Below are positions 21,266 through 24,120 of a stretch of 24,120 nucleotides of DNA, in pieces. The notes under the pieces are model-generated. The model was not told the origin of the DNA, ran no database searches, and was given only the letters and a program-made list of their open reading frames with translations. The position numbers and the translations under genes were made by a program. The stretch is from a virus. Where the stretch lies: positions 1-24,120 of the IMG/VR virus record IMGVR_UViG_3300009703_000100; one strand, 5' to 3'. How positions within the stretch are numbered: the stretch's first letter is position 1; every line of letters begins with the position of its first letter.

Positions 21266-23383
21266 CTATTGTGATAAAGGGCTTTTAGCAGCTGTTTGCA
21301 TTGCTGTAGAAGCAATCTTAGCAGCCGCCTGGGTTTGTTGCTGATTTGTCCTAGTTTCATTAGTCAAATCCGCCAACTCTCTTCGAAGCTGCAACTCTTG
21401 CATCTTCATTTCAATCTTACCTTGAAGCTCAGCAATCTGAATATCAGGGCCAGTAGCAGTCGTCTGCGCCTTAGCTATATTTACTGCTGCTTCTGAACTG
21501 ATCCTCTGTACTTCAGCCTGTAACTTCTCAAGTTCAAGTTGCGCTTCTTGTATCTGCATTTGTTGGGCCACTGCTGCAAGCTCCATTTGTTGTGGTGTTT
21601 TCTCAACGCCGGTCATCATACGAATACGTTTAGCCAGCTCACCTTTTCTGGCAAGATGACTGTACTCAATGATCGCATCATCGGGAACTGCCACGCCCAC
21701 CTGCCGCAGGTTAAGGGCTTCGGCAAACTGAACTTCGTCAAATGAATCACGAGCAGGTGCAGTCGATACCACTACATCGTATTCACCAAGTGTTAAGTCA
21801 TTAACAATTGTTCCTTCTGGAGTCATCTGGTTTATAACCATCGGCTCTCTGGGTTTCATTGGGTCAGCTTCGTTCGTAACCTGAATAATCCGCTGCTCAG
21901 TATAAAAAGTTTGGACAAGGCTCAATATGGTCTCGGCCAAGTAGTGTCTAGTTTTACGCAAGTTGTCCAAGGGAACTTGGATCATTATCGCGCCACGGTT
22001 CTGCTTAGCCTGTATCGCTATACCAGATACTTCGGCACTATCTGTACCGAGCATCGACTCATTGATGCCGCTAATAGACTGAATGTTTGCCGCTGCTTTC
22101 TGGGCAATTCGATCTAAACCAGTCGGTATCGTGTTAGGGCTAATCTTCATAGGTGGGTTTGTGCCACGAGCATACTCAACAACCAAACCTGTTTCGGCTC
22201 CATGCTCTTCCAGATCGTCAGTGGTCATACCAACTAAGGATCCGCTTTCAACCATCCAACCACTATTAGCTGTAGTGTTTACAATATGCAGCTCTTGGGA
22301 ACTAATCTTGTTGAGCTGCTCTTGTGGAGATAATAAGTTCCTAACCATCCCAAAAGGGTTACCCCTTCGAAAGTATGCAAAATAAGGAACGATGGTAAAG
22401 TTGGCATAGGGACTCCAATCATCGTGAAGTACCACTTTATCGCAGGTCACCGTCCATCTGACCCGCTTGGACATTTTGCTAATAAGCTCTAAGCCATAGT
22501 CCTTCGCAAACTTCTTAATCTTTCGGTCACCCCATGCCTCAGGCACTGGACGAGAATCTCCAGTATTAGGGTCAACAAAACACTGCATACGAGTTAACTT
22601 ACGATGCTGTCGTTCGATGACTCGTAAAGCGCGTACTGATTTATATTCATCAGAGTCATACGCATTACCTAGATAATCATCCGTAGATTCTGTATCTCCA
22701 TATCGAGTCTCTTCGTATTCAACTGAATCTCGCCCAAACGAATTACCGTTCTCGGATATGAACCTTAGGTCTTCAGCCTTGTCCTTTCCGTATAGTTCTT
22801 CGATATCGTCTAAGGTCATCCATTTAGTTTCAAATATCTCGTTCCACGTTTTTACGTCATACTCTTTTGCATCAGGGTCGATCAGTATGTCCAAAGGATC
22901 TTTAGCCGTGATTCGTATCTCACCTTCAACGTGATCTGAGAAATCCATACGCACATCGAAATACCCACGGCCATCCATAATCAAACCGTCGCTAAACACC
23001 TGTTGCTCAACCCAATCCAGCTTGTTGTTATCGGCAAGCTGCATGTACAACTTGTTTAGCGTATCTGCTACTTCTTCGCTTCCGCCCCTTCTGGGCTTGA
23101 ACTGAATATCCGCACGGCGGGTGGACTGCTCCCCCAGCACCGTGTTAATAGTCGGAAGTATCGTATTAACTGTTAATGCAGGTCGTCCTTCTGCATCAAG
23201 AATAGAAACGTCTTCTATCTCCCACTGATCGCCTTGATAGTACGCATCGCACTTTTTAGCCATCTCGATGTACTCAAGATGCCCATTATCTCGAGCGCGT
23301 TCATAACGATCCCACTGAGTAGAAGCAATGCGGCCTTCTTCTTCAGGAGACATTGACCTTTTCTTGTGTAGGGTATTTTTCAT
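21266..23383 (-). CDS. Portal protein, P22 gp1-like (705 aa)
   Basis: ATG at 23383 follows the terminase stop by two bases (TAACTATG); no strong Shine-Dalgarno is seen, so translation is probably coupled. The sequence follows P22-type portals: C-D-A-Y-Y-Q-G-D-Q-W, then R-P-A-L-T-V-N-T-I-L-P-T-I-N-T-V-L-G-E-Q-S-T-R-R, F-S-D-G-L-I-M-D-G-R-G-Y-F-D-V-R, D-P-L-D-I-L-I-D-P-D-A, Y-F-R-R-G-N-P-F-G-M-V-R-N-L, S-P-Q-E-Q-L-N-K, and E-V-S-G-I-A-I-Q-A-K-Q. The last 130 residues form a Gln/Glu/Ala-rich coiled barrel (MELAAVAQQMQIQEAQLELE), as in the long barrel of P22 gp1. Length is close to the P22 portal. It forms the dodecameric DNA channel at one capsid vertex and binds terminase and the adaptor. Confidence 0.92.
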   Translation of the reverse strand: MKNTLHKKRSMSPEEEGRIASTQWDRYERARDNGHLEYIEMAKKCDAYYQGDQWEIEDVSILDAEGRPALTVNTILPTINTVLGEQSTRRADIQFKPRRGGSEEVADTLNKLYMQLADNNKLDWVEQQVFSDGLIMDGRGYFDVRMDFSDHVEGEIRITAKDPLDILIDPDAKEYDVKTWNEIFETKWMTLDDIEELYGKDKAEDLRFISENGNSFGRDSVEYEETRYGDTESTDDYLGNAYDSDEYKSVRALRVIERQHRKLTRMQCFVDPNTGDSRPVPEAWGDRKIKKFAKDYGLELISKMSKRVRWTVTCDKVVLHDDWSPYANFTIVPYFAYFRRGNPFGMVRNLLSPQEQLNKISSQELHIVNTTANSGWMVESGSLVGMTTDDLEEHGAETGLVVEYARGTNPPMKISPNTIPTGLDRIAQKAAANIQSISGINESMLGTDSAEVSGIAIQAKQNRGAIMIQVPLDNLRKTRHYLAETILSLVQTFYTEQRIIQVTNEADPMKPREPMVINQMTPEGTIVNDLTLGEYDVVVSTAPARDSFDEVQFAEALNLRQVGVAVPDDAIIEYSHLARKGELAKRIRMMTGVEKTPQQMELAAVAQQMQIQEAQLELEKLQAEVQRISSEAAVNIAKAQTTATGPDIQIAELQGKIEMKMQELQLRRELADLTNETRTNQQQTQAAAKIASTAMQTAAKSPLSQ

Positions 23384-23385
23384 AG

Positions 23386-24120
23386 TTACGCGCTCATTGC
23401 AGATTTATTTTTAGGAGTGGCTGTTAGATAGTCTAACCTGTCCCTCCACGAAGGTTCTCTGATAACGGGGGCTTGGTAAGTCGCAAACTCAGTCATCATC
23501 AAACCTAACCATGCCAAAGCATCCACTTGGTCATCATGAACACCGCCGGGGAACCGCAGTAATTCAGCTACCAGCGGCCCGGTAAATATCGCATCCCTTG
23601 GGAAGTAAACCATGCCTTGCTGCATCCTCCCCTGAATGGCCCTTGCTCTAGCTTCTTTGTCTCTTCTTCCGGTACGAAGGTCTTTTATGTAAGCCTCATA
23701 AAGTCCTCTTTCTCGTACACGTTTTTCAAGAAATGGCCCTAGGGCCATTTCAATGTGTCCTTTTTCTATGCCGATCATCGAAGGTTTCCACTCTTCGTAA
23801 AGGTCTAGTATCCGTTCGACGATCTCGAAACCGTCAAATCTACCACGAACCACGTCAACAATGAACAGCTCGTCCCACTCGTTAACGCCAATAACCATGC
23901 CTACTGAATAATCGTTTCTGTCGTTTTTACCGATGGCTAAGTCCCACGCACAGTAGTAACGCATCTCATCCATATCAACATCTTCAGGGTCGTAGTACTG
24001 AATCATGTCTCTGGTAAAGTATTCACCGTCATCTGCCACAGGATTTTGCTGGTATAACGCGGACCAATCTCTAGGGCCAACCGCCTTTCGTATACGGTCT
24101 AGGGCTTCAGAACTATAGCG
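23386..24120 (-). CDS. Terminase large subunit, C-terminal nuclease part (5' end cut)
   Basis: The frame is open to the right edge: 244 residues are visible, and the ATPase half lies outside the window. The in-frame GTG at 24039 is not the start, because coding continues upstream with P-R-D-W-S-A-L-Y-Q-Q-N-P, the well-known terminase linker motif. The RNase H-like nuclease domain shows its acidic triad in order: D60 of the visible part (A-W-D-L-A-I-G), E119 (G-I-E-K-G-H) and D200 (V-H-D-D-Q-V-D-A-L-A-W). The enzyme cuts concatemeric DNA and, with its ATPase half, pumps it through the portal encoded next. The type of DNA ends made cannot be told from this piece. Confidence 0.93.
   Translation of the reverse strand, partial: RYSSEALDRIRKAVGPRDWSALYQQNPVADDGEYFTRDMIQYYDPEDVDMDEMRYYCAWDLAIGKNDRNDYSVGMVIGVNEWDELFIVDVVRGRFDGFEIVERILDLYEEWKPSMIGIEKGHIEMALGPFLEKRVRERGLYEAYIKDLRTGRRDKEARARAIQGRMQQGMVYFPRDAIFTGPLVAELLRFPGGVHDDQVDALAWLGLMMTEFATYQAPVIREPSWRDRLDYLTATPKNKSAMSA

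Noticed and set aside
23386-24039. Terminase fragment starting at the GTG at 24039
   Set aside because: The frame continues upstream to the window edge with a conserved terminase motif, so this GTG is an internal Val codon.

Overview
The window is a late (virion morphogenesis and lysis) segment of a tailed double-stranded DNA phage with a short-tailed (podovirus-like) gene set. Every gene I can support is on the minus strand, so the biological order runs from the right end to the left. The host is not revealed. Base composition is moderate by eye, there is no tRNA, and no integrase or other lysogeny gene is visible. Several protein types (EF-hand membrane protein, small TPTPKDD protein, GTA-type holin, giant metallopeptidase-bearing virion protein) resemble those of marine phages, but that is inference from remembered families.

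From right to left: (1) packaging and head assembly, with the 3' part of terminase large subunit (window edge to 23386), a P22-type portal (21266-23383) and an acidic scaffold-like protein (20208-21254). (2) A run of small genes sits between scaffold and capsid: a Cys-containing exported protein, an EF-hand two-TM protein, a C-terminally anchored coiled protein and a basic 97-aa protein. (3) A 250-nt non-coding leader (18617-18866) holds a candidate promoter and six short hairpins spaced about 25 nt apart. (4) The N4-gp56-family major capsid protein (17459-18616) and a likely decoration protein (16996-17439) follow, closed by a strong intrinsic terminator with a UUCG loop (16961-16988). (5) Next come two very basic small proteins and an acidic one, then head-to-tail adaptor proteins (15188-15907, 14500-15180). 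(6) Several proteins likely to be internal or ejected virion components end in a 2244-aa giant protein with a zinc-metallopeptidase motif (3740-10474). (7) A lysis pair follows: a 3-TM holin and an M15-type peptidase (2983-3725). (8) Tail and receptor-binding genes occupy the left end: an Ig-like tail protein, a repeat protein, another tail protein, a 53-aa membrane protein and a tail fibre cut by the window edge (1-1134).

Spacing is tight almost everywhere. Stop/start overlaps (TGATG, GTGA, TAATG) and Shine-Dalgarno sites inside the preceding stop codon suggest long polycistronic transcripts. The clear exception is the capsid block, which has its own structured leader and its own terminator, consistent with a separately regulated high-level capsid transcript. 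No gene-free stretch exceeds 300 bases; the 250-nt capsid leader is the largest and is the most interesting non-coding element here.
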